Positions 1-6,167 of a stretch of DNA of 7,523 nt are shown here, piece by piece. Each line of letters starts with the position of its first letter. Position 1 is the stretch's first letter. Made by a program: the position numbers and the translations under genes. The notes beneath the pieces are model-generated. The model worked only from the letters and a program-made list of their open reading frames with translations, had not been told where the DNA came from and did no database searches. The DNA comes from DATGFB01 sp032160545 (lineage in GTDB: Bacteria > Actinomycetota > Actinomycetes > Mycobacteriales > Jatrophihabitantaceae). The stretch spans positions 1 through 7,523 of the forward strand of contig JAVHVN010000039.1 of NCBI GenBank assembly GCA_032160545.1, read 5' to 3'.

Positions 1-1
1 G

Positions 2-1570
2 CAAGCGGCAGGCGAGTGGCCTGCTGCGGCGCGACTGCTCGCAGACCGCTCGCTGAGCCTCTCCCTCGACGGAGAGCAGCGCAGTATCGAGGCGCTGCTG
101 AACGCGTTCCCGTCCGGAGCCTGCGCCAACGACCCCGAGCTGGCTCTGGTGCGGGCGGGCAGCGCCATGGTCCGCGGGCGTCTCGACGAGGCGAGCGCCC
201 TCCTTGCAGTCGCCCAAACCCATGTGGAGACAACGGAGACAGAGCGTCAGGGTCGACTCAGGGTCGCTATCGCATTGCTGAAGGTATCGGTGGCGAGGCG
301 GCGGGGACACCTTGTCGGGGTAACAGAACAGCTCGCATTCCTTGCGTCCCCCATCACCGGGAAGTCTGACGAAGATTTCGCACTCTCCACCGAGCTGCGT
401 GCATTGACGCTATTGAACCTCGGCGCCGTCGAGGGGTGGACCGGACTTCCCGAAGGGGAGCGCCACCTCCTGCAGGGCGCTGGCCTGGCCCGGCGAATCG
501 GCCGGCCCTACGTCGAGGTCAGCTGCCTGGCCTTTCTCGGTTACGCGTCCACGACGCGCTCCTTCAGCACTGTCCGGCAACGCTGCCATGAGGCGATCGC
601 ACTGGCCGAGCGATACGGCTGGGGCGCCGAATCGTTCATCTCACCGGCGCTCGTAACCCTCGCCTACACGATGATCTGGATGGGTGAGTTCGACGAAGGC
701 GAGCGATGGCTGCGTCGCGCAATGGAAAGGCGTCAAAGCGACGCAGCGCCGGCCATCGGATTGTCGATGCATCTCGTCACCGGAATGCTTCACGCCGCGC
801 GCCGCTTCACCTATGAAGCGCTCGAGGAGTTCACTTCTGCCGAACGTCTGCAATACGGGTTAACCGCAACGCACCGCGTGACGAGCCAGGTCACGGGCTG
901 GTTGGCGGCAACGCAGGCCCGTCTCGGGATGGTCGAGGCGGCCCGCACCACGCTCGAAACGATTACCGTCGAGCGGGCCAACTGGGGAGAGATCCACAAC
1001 GCGTGCGCCGTGATTCATCTTGCCGAGAACTGCCCGAAAGAAGCGCTTGGCGCGCTGCAGGCCGTCCTCACAGGAACGGCGCCGGTCATCCATGACTTCA
1101 CCGTCGTTGAGGCTCAGCTCCTGGCCGGGCGTGCCCACCTAGAACTCGGTGACCACCGAGCCGCGCACGACGCCACCGAGAGCGCGCTCGCTCTGGCAGA
1201 GGCTGACCGGCTGGTCCTGCCATTCGCGATGACCGCCTCAGGCGACCTGCTCGAGGCCCTCCCCCGACACGAGACAGCTCACGCGGCACTGCTCATCGAC
1301 ATACTCGACGTGCTGCACGGTTCGCCGTTGACCACCAGAGACCTGCCACGGTCACCGCCAACGGAAAAGCTCAGTCCCAGCGAGCTCAAGGTCCTCCGCT
1401 ACCTGCCCACCAACCTGTCGAGGCCCCAGATCGCGGGACAGCTGTCCGTGTCGGTGAACACCGTGAACACACACGTTCGCAGCATCTACTCCAAGCTCCA
1501 GGCCAGTGACCGCTCCTCAGCCGTGCAGCGCGCTCGGGAACTGCGGCTACTTTCGGCCGGCACTCGCTAG
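2..1570 (+). CDS. LuxR-family transcriptional regulator, MalT/LAL-like (5' end outside window)
   Basis: The frame is open from base 2 with no stop, so the gene begins upstream; 522 residues are visible. A GTG at 149 could be read as a start but is internal, because the residues before it (for example AARLLADRSLSLSLDGEQ) look like normal coding sequence. Residues about 20-440 are Ala/Leu-rich helical sequence of the TPR-like kind found in MalT/LAL regulators. Residues about 455-518 are a LuxR-type helix-turn-helix: LSPSELKVL, then SRPQIAGQLSVSVNTVNTHV and SIYSKLQ, matching the family pattern IA-x-x-L-x-x-S-x-x-TV-x-x-H-x-x-x-I-x-x-KL. Members of this family usually carry an N-terminal ATPase domain, which here would lie outside the window, so ATP binding cannot be verified. 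The likely role is a DNA-binding regulator in the cytoplasm; ligand and targets are unknown. It ends 60 bases before the next gene's preferred start. Confidence 0.9.
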   Translation, partial: QAAGEWPAAARLLADRSLSLSLDGEQRSIEALLNAFPSGACANDPELALVRAGSAMVRGRLDEASALLAVAQTHVETTETERQGRLRVAIALLKVSVARRRGHLVGVTEQLAFLASPITGKSDEDFALSTELRALTLLNLGAVEGWTGLPEGERHLLQGAGLARRIGRPYVEVSCLAFLGYASTTRSFSTVRQRCHEAIALAERYGWGAESFISPALVTLAYTMIWMGEFDEGERWLRRAMERRQSDAAPAIGLSMHLVTGMLHAARRFTYEALEEFTSAERLQYGLTATHRVTSQVTGWLAATQARLGMVEAARTTLETITVERANWGEIHNACAVIHLAENCPKEALGALQAVLTGTAPVIHDFTVVEAQLLAGRAHLELGDHRAAHDATESALALAEADRLVLPFAMTASGDLLEALPRHETAHAALLIDILDVLHGSPLTTRDLPRSPPTEKLSPSELKVLRYLPTNLSRPQIAGQLSVSVNTVNTHVRSIYSKLQASDRSSAVQRARELRLLSAGTR

Positions 1571-1630
1571 CGGGACCATCACCAGATCCTGGCGATGCGG
1601 GTTCACCCACCAGAACCCAACCATGGCGTG

Positions 1631-1882
1631 ATGGATCCCGGACTGGCCACGTACACCATCCGCATCAGGGGGCAGCTCGGCGATGCGGCGCTGTCCGCGT
1701 TTCCAGCGCTACGGTCCCGGCACGACGGTGCGGAAACGGTGCTTGTCGGCGATCTAGACCACGCAGCGCTATATGGCGTCTTGTCGGAGATCGAGGCGCT
1801 GGGCCTCGACCTCGTCGAGATGCGACAACTTCCGCCAGATCGCAACGCGGTTGAGCCCGAGGACGGCGACCCACCCCGTTGA
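1631..1882 (+). CDS. Small conserved actinobacterial-type protein of unknown function (83 aa)
   Basis: The protein starts MDPGLATYTIRIRGQLGD and ends in an acidic, proline-rich tail. A beta-type opening (YTIRIRG-x-L), a middle strand (ETVLVGDL) and a helix followed by a strand (LYGVLSEIEALGLDLVEM) suggest a compact alpha/beta fold. I recall similar short proteins with the pattern Y-x-IRV-x-G-x-L ... T-x-L-x-G-x-x-x-D-x-AAL-x-G-x-L-x-x-I-x-x-LGL in many actinobacteria, often beside regulators, but know no assigned function. There is no signal peptide or membrane segment, so it is probably cytoplasmic. The ATG at 1631 is preferred because similarity to that pattern starts just after it; an in-frame ATG at 1595 would add 12 residues rich in Pro, and no strong ribosome binding site favours either. 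It lies between the LuxR regulator and the kinase, 70 bases before the latter. Confidence 0.7.
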   Translation: MDPGLATYTIRIRGQLGDAALSAFPALRSRHDGAETVLVGDLDHAALYGVLSEIEALGLDLVEMRQLPPDRNAVEPEDGDPPR

Positions 1883-1938
1883 TCCCGCCTTCGGCCGGGG
1901 CTCGATTTCCGGGACCTGGACCGCAGGCGCCTGCACGC

Positions 1939-1944
1939 AAAGGA
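1939..1944 (+). promoter_or_regulatory. Ribosome binding site of the histidine kinase
   Basis: AAAGGA lies 8 bases before the ATG at 1953. It decides this start over an in-frame ATG at 1773, which would overlap the small protein gene for 110 bases and add a low-complexity stretch with no kinase features. Confidence 0.6.
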
Positions 1945-1952
1945 ATGCGTCC

Positions 1953-2699
1953 ATGAACACGATCAGCAGCAACGGTGAGACCCGCAAGCGTGCGCGAATT
2001 CCGGTGATGCCGGCCCCGCATGACCGAACCGGCAGCGGTGTCACCGAGGACCCGAGAGACCGCGTGGATTCGTCGGCCATCCGCGTTCCCGTCCGGCACC
2101 GCAGCGCGACCGCAGACCACCTCGCGGAGCACGCGGCCCGGCTTGCCCGGGAGAACGAGGAACTCACGGATCTCACCGGGCTCATCGCACACGAGGTGAA
2201 GTCGGCATTGCTGCACGCACTGCTCGACGACGAGCCCCGACCTGGTGTCATGCGGGCCATGGAACTCGTCGACACGATCCTCCATGCGGCTCGGGCGAGT
2301 CATGCCGACGTCAACGTCGTAGCCGTGGATGACGTACTGCGCCAGACCATTTCCGACATCGGAAGGGTCAATGCCCACGTCATCACGAGCGCCACCGGTG
2401 TGTTTCCGCTGCCCCGCGCGGCGCTAGGTCTCGTGCTGCGCAATCTACTGGCAAACGCCATCGCAGCCGGCGCGGGAAACATCCATATCTCGAACCTCGC
2501 CGGGGGCGAGCGGCGACTGCTCATCGTCGACGACGACGGGGTCGGGCTCGACTCGCACGACGGTTACGCCACCGGCGATCAGTTGGGGCTGGCGTTGTGT
2601 CGTCGGCTGGTCGCGCGGTTCGGAGGGGTGATCGAACTCAAGCCGCGACCGGCTGGTGGGACCCGCGCCGTCATCTCGATCTCGGGAGCCGACGGATGA
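1953..2699 (+). CDS. Compact soluble sensor histidine kinase
   Basis: A protein of 248 residues with no transmembrane segment and no recognisable sensor domain; the first 50 or so residues are polar and probably disordered. Residues 53-115 form the dimerisation/phosphotransfer region, a helix leading to LTDLTGLIAHEVKSALL with His80 as the predicted phosphorylation site, followed by a second helix (VMRAMELVDTILHAAR). Residues about 155-245 form the HATPase domain: N-box VLRNLLANAIAAG (Asn164, Asn168), G1 box DDDGVGL (Asp195, Gly196, Gly198) and G2 box QLGLALCRRLVARFGG. The H-box resembles HisKA (HE-x-K/R) but has Ala85 where HisKA kinases normally have Pro. It presumably autophosphorylates with ATP and donates to the response regulator encoded immediately downstream, with which it shares an ATGA overlap. 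The stimulus is unknown; with no membrane part it may be cytoplasmic or need a partner. Confidence 0.87.
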   Translation: MNTISSNGETRKRARIPVMPAPHDRTGSGVTEDPRDRVDSSAIRVPVRHRSATADHLAEHAARLARENEELTDLTGLIAHEVKSALLHALLDDEPRPGVMRAMELVDTILHAARASHADVNVVAVDDVLRQTISDIGRVNAHVITSATGVFPLPRAALGLVLRNLLANAIAAGAGNIHISNLAGGERRLLIVDDDGVGLDSHDGYATGDQLGLALCRRLVARFGGVIELKPRPAGGTRAVISISGADG

Positions 2700-3322
2700 T
2701 TCGCATTCTCCTCGTCGACGACCATGCCTTGTTCCGGTCATCACTACGAGTACGGCTGGATCGCGAGGACGGCATCACGACGATCGGCGAAGCCGGAACA
2801 GCAGAGCAGGCGATCGCCAAAACGCGTGCGCTGCAGCCGGATGTGGTGCTGCTCGATCTGGTTCTCCCGCGCAAGGACGGCTACGCGGCCATGCCCGAGC
2901 TCGTGAAAGCCAGCCCGTCCACGAAGGTTCTGGTCGTCTCTTCGCAGACCCAACCGACATCTGTCCGGCAGGCGATGGGGGCCGGCGCTCGCGGCTTTGT
3001 GCCGAAGCGATCGTCGGACACAGAGTTGATCGAAGCAATCCGGCGCGTCGCCTCAGGTGAACAGTACGTTGAGCCCAATCTCGGCGCCCGACTCGCCGTC
3101 GATGAGTCATCGCCGGAACTCATGGTGCTCTCTGACCGGGAACGCGACGTGCTTCCACTGCTCGCGCTCGGGTACACCAATCAAGAGGTCGGCAAGAGGC
3201 TCTACGTCTCAGTACGCACAATCGACTCGCACCGCGCCACCATCATGCGAAAGCTCAGGCTCGAGTCGCGCGCCGAGCTCGTACTGTTCGCGCTCGCGAA
3301 CGGCTTGATCGGCGCTGCATGA
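2696..3322 (+). CDS. NarL/FixJ-family response regulator
   Basis: A 208-residue protein with the standard two-domain layout. The receiver domain (residues about 1-120) has the acidic pair Asp8/Asp9 in MIRILLVDDH, phosphoacceptor Asp54 in VVLLDLVLP, switch residue Ser82 or Ser83 in VLVVSSQT, and Lys104 in GFVPKRSS. The LuxR-type helix-turn-helix (residues about 144-205) contains LSDRERDVLPLLALGYTNQEV, then the recognition segment VSVRTIDSHRATIMRKL. The ATG at 2696 overlaps the kinase stop at 2697-2699 (ATGA), indicating translational coupling, and the protein begins exactly where receiver domains do; an in-frame upstream start at 2597 would lie inside the kinase gene. It is expected to bind DNA as a phosphorylated dimer. 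The next gene (three-BON protein) starts 234 bases downstream on the same strand and is a natural candidate target, but no operator is identified. Confidence 0.93.
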   Translation: MIRILLVDDHALFRSSLRVRLDREDGITTIGEAGTAEQAIAKTRALQPDVVLLDLVLPRKDGYAAMPELVKASPSTKVLVVSSQTQPTSVRQAMGAGARGFVPKRSSDTELIEAIRRVASGEQYVEPNLGARLAVDESSPELMVLSDRERDVLPLLALGYTNQEVGKRLYVSVRTIDSHRATIMRKLRLESRAELVLFALANGLIGAA

Positions 3323-3556
3323 TCGCCAAGCCAAGGCCCGCTGGATGTCGCCCTCCGCCGCGCGCCCGCATACGTGCTGGCTGGCATCGACGGCGCCGCT
3401 GCTGCCGCGCGTCATCCGGAGCATCAGCCGCAGGCCCCGCTCGCCGTGCGCGGCTTCGGGTTTTCCGCAGCGACTCAGCGCCGGCACCGATGCCCGTCCA
3501 CCCGGATCTGTCGAAGGATCGAACACGTCCGAACACCAACCGAAAGGGACGTACCT
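3323..3556 (+). other. Intergenic region upstream of the three-BON gene
   Basis: A 234-base gap between the response regulator and the BON gene. Reading frames cross it but lack family features or a supported start. I see no clear -10/-35 pair and no DosR-type GGGAC...GTCCC palindrome. The length is enough for a promoter, so the BON gene may be transcribed separately from the two-component operon. Confidence 0.4.
3542..3549 (+). promoter_or_regulatory. Ribosome binding site of the three-BON gene
   Basis: GAAAGGGA lies 7 bases before the ATG at 3557. It fixes the start and excludes an in-frame ATG at 3374, which would prepend 61 residues unlike any BON sequence. Confidence 0.65.
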
Positions 3557-4210
3557 ATGTCCGGAAACGCCGATCTCACGGCCTACGTCAACGACGAACT
3601 CCTCTGGGATCCGAAAGTCGACAATGCGGCGATTGCGGTCTCGGCCGACGACGGCAAGATCACGCTGCGTGGCACCGTCGGAAGCCTGCGCGAGAAGCGC
3701 GACGCGAAGAAGGCCGCGCAGCGCGTTTACGGTGTCATCTCGGTCGACAACCAGTTGCAGGTGCGACTGCTGACCGACGCCGGACGGCTCGACGCCGACA
3801 TCCGCGGCGACGTGCTCCAGGCGCTCGCGCTCGACAGCCTCGTCCCGAAGTCCGTAGACGCGAAGGTGCACGACGGCGCCGTCACTCTCACTGGCACGGT
3901 GGACTGGCAGTACCAGCGCGACGAGGCCGACTATGTCGCCTCGACCATCGTCGGTGCACGCGATGTGTTCAGCGAAATCGCGATCAAAAGCCCGACGCCG
4001 GATGCCTCGAACGTGAAGGACTCGATCAAGTCGGCGTTGAAGCGGAACGCGGGCGTCGATGGCGACGGTCTCTCCGTCACGTCCATGAACGGCACCGTCA
4101 CGATCAAGGGCGCCGTTCGCTCGTGGGCCCAGCACGACGAGGCGATCGACGCCGCATGGGCTGCGCCCGGCGTCACGTCGGTGCGCGACGACATGGTCGT
4201 CGCCTACTGA
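3557..4210 (+). CDS. Three-BON-domain protein, cytoplasmic, probable stress protein
   Basis: The protein has 217 residues and is almost entirely three consecutive BON domains. Domain 1 (about 5-70) has DDGKITLRGTVGS followed by AQRVYGVISVDNQLQV. Domain 2 (about 77-142) has HDGAVTLTGTVDW followed by a more divergent end (IVGARDVFSEIAI). Domain 3 (about 149-215) has MNGTVTIKGAVRSW and APGVTSVRDDMVV. Each shows the family pattern: a helix, a strand-turn-strand with G-x-V-x-L-x-GTV, a helix rich in Ala, then GV-x-x-V-x-x-x-L-x-V. BON domains are known from OsmY and related osmotic-stress proteins and are thought to bind phospholipid or envelope components. Those proteins are usually exported, but this one has no signal peptide or lipobox, so it is predicted to be cytoplasmic or peripherally membrane-bound. 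It is followed by a strong hairpin and, further on, an HdeD-family gene. Confidence 0.9.
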   Translation: MSGNADLTAYVNDELLWDPKVDNAAIAVSADDGKITLRGTVGSLREKRDAKKAAQRVYGVISVDNQLQVRLLTDAGRLDADIRGDVLQALALDSLVPKSVDAKVHDGAVTLTGTVDWQYQRDEADYVASTIVGARDVFSEIAIKSPTPDASNVKDSIKSALKRNAGVDGDGLSVTSMNGTVTIKGAVRSWAQHDEAIDAAWAAPGVTSVRDDMVVAY

Positions 4211-4223
4211 CAGATGCGCCCGC

Positions 4224-4267
4224 GGTTGGCGCGGGCGGGCGGGCGCGAACGCCTGCCCGCGCCGACC
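4224..4267 (+). terminator. GC-rich hairpin after the three-BON gene
   Basis: Bases 4224-4241 can pair with 4250-4267 in an 18-bp stem with two G-U pairs and an 8-base loop. The core is GGCGCGGGCGGGC against GCCTGCCCGCGCC. It starts 13 bases after the stop codon at 4208-4210. There is no T-run after it, as is common for actinobacterial terminators. A competing shorter stem (4217-4224 with 4230-4237, 8 bp) overlaps it. Confidence 0.6.
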
Positions 4268-4304
4268 AACGCCCTTGCACGTTCTCCACAACCCGGAGCG
4301 ACAC

Positions 4305-4692
4305 ATGCCACCGGCCCTCGACCAAGCCGACAAGCAGGTCATCGACAAGACGCCGCGTCTAGCCCGTCCCCGGCCCGGCTCCTCCACCACGGGCGGACTC
4401 CCGGGCGGATGGCTTCTTCGCCATTACGTACGATCGAACGGACGAAGCGTGTTCGAGGTCCTCGATGCCCACTACGACCTGGTGGGTCTGCTCGCAAATA
4501 CCCGCCATCCACGGAATTCGGTGGACGCCGCCTGGCGAGGCCACCGGAACGACGCCGGCGTCGGCCGCCGATGGTGGGCCCTCGCTATGGGACGGACGCA
4601 GCCCTCGGCGCACCGTCGCCGGCACTCAGACAGCGAGCGCGGCACGGGTTACCGCTTCGAGTCACCAACCCCCAGTCAAGGGAGATCCCTCA
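4305..4692 (+). other. Stretch without a convincing gene; doubtful ORF from 4305
   Basis: Between the BON gene and the HdeD gene are 482 bases (4211-4692) with no recognised gene; the first part holds the hairpin. An ATG at 4305 with CGGAG 6 bases upstream opens a frame beginning MPPALDQADKQVIDKTPRL and including RSVFEVLDAHYDLVGLL, which reads like normal protein, and third positions are largely G or C. However, the frame becomes Arg/His-rich after about residue 75 and runs without a stop into the HdeD gene in a different frame, to 5108. It may be a decayed or frameshifted small gene, a non-coding leader or chance. I recognise no family. Confidence 0.2.
4678..4684 (+). promoter_or_regulatory. 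Ribosome binding site of the HdeD-family gene
   Basis: AAGGGAG lies 8 bases before the ATG at 4693 and selects this start over an in-frame ATG at 4465, whose extra 76 residues are Pro/Thr/Ser-rich and lack any membrane or family feature. Confidence 0.65.
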
Positions 4693-5241
4693 ATGCGACT
4701 ACATGCTTCGCTCATCGTCCGTGGCGTGCTCGCCATCGTGATCGGCATCGTCTCCGTTGCCTGGCCGAACATCACGATCAGCGCCTTCGTCATCCTGTTC
4801 GCTGTTTACGCATTCACTGCCGCGATCACCGACGCGCTGAGAGCCTTCAGCAGCGACAGGGCCGGGCCGGTCTTCGGCTATCTGTTCCTATCGCTCATCG
4901 CCGTCGCCGCGGGCGTCACCTCGCTCGCCTGGCCCGCGGCGACAGCACTGGCGCTCTCGATCTTCGTCGGTGCCTGGGCGCTCCTGGCCGGCGTGTTCGA
5001 ACTCGGCCTGACGTTCACGAGCGGCCAGCGAGCCGGGGAACGGGCGATGTGGCTGCTCGGCGGCGCCGTGTCCATCGCGCTCGCCGTCGTCCTCTTCATT
5101 CGGCCTGACATCGGTGCCGAATCGCTCGCGGTCGTATTCGGGCTGTACAGCATCGCGTTCGGTATCTCCGCGCTGGTTCTGTCGACCCAAGCCGACGAAC
5201 TCCGCTCCAAGGCTGCGCAATGGCTGCCCGCGCCGAGCTAG
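4693..5241 (+). CDS. HdeD-family (DUF308) six-helix membrane protein
   Basis: A 182-residue, strongly hydrophobic protein with six predicted membrane helices at about residues 7-24, 28-50, 59-79, 84-108, 117-136 and 143-164, and a short charged C-terminal tail (ADELRSKAAQW). It is built from three helix pairs, each with a turn containing a proline after a small hydrophobic stretch: SVAWPNITISA, SLAWPAATALA and LFIRPDIGAES. This threefold pattern and the length match the HdeD/DUF308 family. HdeD itself is an Escherichia coli inner-membrane protein linked to acid resistance at high cell density; the biochemical activity of the family is unknown. The gene lies on the same strand as the three-BON gene but beyond a hairpin and 482 bases, so it may have its own promoter. 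A small hairpin follows the stop. Similar HdeD/BON pairings are what I would expect for a stress locus. Confidence 0.88.
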   Translation: MRLHASLIVRGVLAIVIGIVSVAWPNITISAFVILFAVYAFTAAITDALRAFSSDRAGPVFGYLFLSLIAVAAGVTSLAWPAATALALSIFVGAWALLAGVFELGLTFTSGQRAGERAMWLLGGAVSIALAVVLFIRPDIGAESLAVVFGLYSIAFGISALVLSTQADELRSKAAQWLPAPS

Positions 5242-5265
5242 ACCGCGTGACGGTCACACCACAAC

Positions 5266-5288
5266 CCCCGCGTGCACAAGGCGCGGGG
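5266..5288 (+). terminator. Small hairpin after the HdeD-family gene
   Basis: CCCCGCG (5266-5272) pairs with CGCGGGG (5282-5288) around a 9-base loop, 24 bases after the stop codon. It has no T-run. It is a weaker candidate than the 15-bp hairpin downstream. Confidence 0.4.
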
Positions 5289-5348
5289 TCGAGAGGATGG
5301 CCCAGGCGCCCACCTGATATCTGGTGCCGGTGCTGTCCAAACAGGGCG

Positions 5349-5382
5349 AGGCGCCCGCGGGACTGCGGTCCCGCGGGCGCCT
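5349..5382. terminator. Bidirectional terminator between convergent genes
   Basis: AGGCGCCCGCGGGAC (5349-5363) is followed by loop TGCG and its perfect complement (5368-5382), a 15-bp stem extendable by wobble and G-C pairs on both outer sides. It lies between the HdeD gene (ends 5241, +) and the hydrolase gene (ends 5405, -), so it can stop transcription from both sides. The flanks are only mildly T-rich (TTGCTTCGT on +, CCTGTTT on -). Confidence 0.8.
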
Positions 5383-5404
5383 TGCTTCGTCGCTGTGTCC
5401 CGCG

Positions 5405-6013
5405 CTATCGCCCTTCGACCGAAAAGACAATGTCCGCGAACTGCGACGCGGTCCCCTTCCGCGACCAGTCGCGCTGCAGCTCGCACAGCACCTGCACCCA
5501 GCTCGTCGGTTTGGCACCGGCCTGACTGACCCGCTCGAGGGCCGCTCGGTGCGCCTCGACAGAGGTGCCGCCCACGGCATCGACGATCGGGTAGACCTCG
5601 TACCCTTCGCGGATAGCGTCCAGTGTCGGGAAGGTCAGGCAGGCTTCGGTCCACAGTGCGGTCATCAGCAGCTTCTTCCGACCTGTTGTTCTGACTGCGT
5701 GGACGAACTCCTCGTCTTCCCACGCGTTGATCGTCGTCCGATCGAAAGCCTTCATCCCGTCCAGCACGTCGGCCAACTGGTGCACGGTTGGCTGATTCGC
5801 ACCGGTGTTGACGTTCACCGTCGACAGCACGATGGGAAGGTCGTAGAGCTTCGCCGTCCTGGCGACGGCGACGATGTTCGTCACCAGCGTGCGGCGGTCC
5901 ATCGAGGCAACCGAACCCACCTGGACCGGCTGGTAGTCGATGACGATGAGCGCAGCGTTCCTCGGGGTGAGCAGGTGATCTTCCACTTGGTCACGGATCG
6001 CTTCACTGGTCAT
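5405..6013 (-). CDS. Isochorismatase-family cysteine hydrolase, YcaC-like
   Basis: The 202-residue protein is a single isochorismatase-like alpha/beta domain. Asp26 in AALIVIDYQPVQVGS is the conserved catalytic aspartate. Cys125 in LLMTALWTEACLTFPTLDA sits in the nucleophile position, next to the family's cis-peptide region. FDRTTINAWEDEEF (residues 90-103) corresponds to the YcaC segment ARPGNINAWDNEDF; Arg92 is the likely third catalytic residue. The C-terminal part (QAGAKPTSWVQVLCELQRDW) also matches YcaC closely. YcaC-like enzymes are oligomeric cytoplasmic hydrolases whose natural substrate is unsettled, so none is assigned here; siderophore isochorismatase is unlikely as no such genes are nearby. 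AAGGGAGA (complement of 6021-6028), 7 bases upstream of the ATG, supports the start. The gene converges on the HdeD gene, with a strong hairpin between, and follows the broken epimerase gene by 154 bases on the same strand. Confidence 0.9.
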   Translation of the reverse strand: MTSEAIRDQVEDHLLTPRNAALIVIDYQPVQVGSVASMDRRTLVTNIVAVARTAKLYDLPIVLSTVNVNTGANQPTVHQLADVLDGMKAFDRTTINAWEDEEFVHAVRTTGRKKLLMTALWTEACLTFPTLDAIREGYEVYPIVDAVGGTSVEAHRAALERVSQAGAKPTSWVQVLCELQRDWSRKGTASQFADIVFSVEGR

Positions 6014-6167
6014 CGCGTCTTCTCCCTTGCCACGAGTGTTGATCCGGCACGCCGGGCCCTGGTGCCCGACGGTGGAGCGCTGTCGAATTGCTTCATCGGT
6101 GGCCCCTACCGTTGGGATTCACAGACGCCGTTGAGGGCGGCCTGAGTCATCGGCGGGAGGTCCGGGA
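6014..6167 (-). other. Gap between the epimerase-like gene and the hydrolase gene
   Basis: A 154-base non-coding stretch holding the ribosome binding site of the hydrolase gene (complement of 6021-6028). I see no convincing promoter motif and no clear terminator hairpin, so it is undecided whether the two minus-strand genes are co-transcribed. Confidence 0.4.

Noticed and set aside
149..369. GTG at 149 as the true start of the LuxR regulator
   Set aside because: The same frame is open and coding-like back to base 2, so the gene enters from outside the window.
1599..1618. GGGTTC / GAACCC inverted repeat after the LuxR gene
   Set aside because: Only 6 bp with an 8-base loop and no T-run; too weak to call a terminator or operator.
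1665..2378. Minus-strand frame of 237 codons over the small protein and kinase
   Set aside because: Antisense to two supported genes, with low-complexity Arg/Gly-rich translation.
3546..3555. GGGACGTACC upstream of the BON gene as a DosR-type box
   Set aside because: The second half-site is not GTCCC, and the sequence includes the ribosome binding site; no palindrome of the required length is present.
3209..4390. Long minus-strand frame of 393 codons
   Set aside because: It is antisense to the response regulator's end and the whole three-BON gene, whose domains are unmistakable; its translation shows no family feature.
4500..4525. Imperfect palindrome CCACGGAATTCGGTGG
   Set aside because: Short and mismatched, no second copy seen nearby; not enough to call an operator or attachment site.
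5324..6145. Long plus-strand frame of 273 codons
   Set aside because: It lies antisense to the hydrolase gene and crosses the terminator hairpin; the sequence is Arg/His/Asp-rich as expected of a shadow frame.
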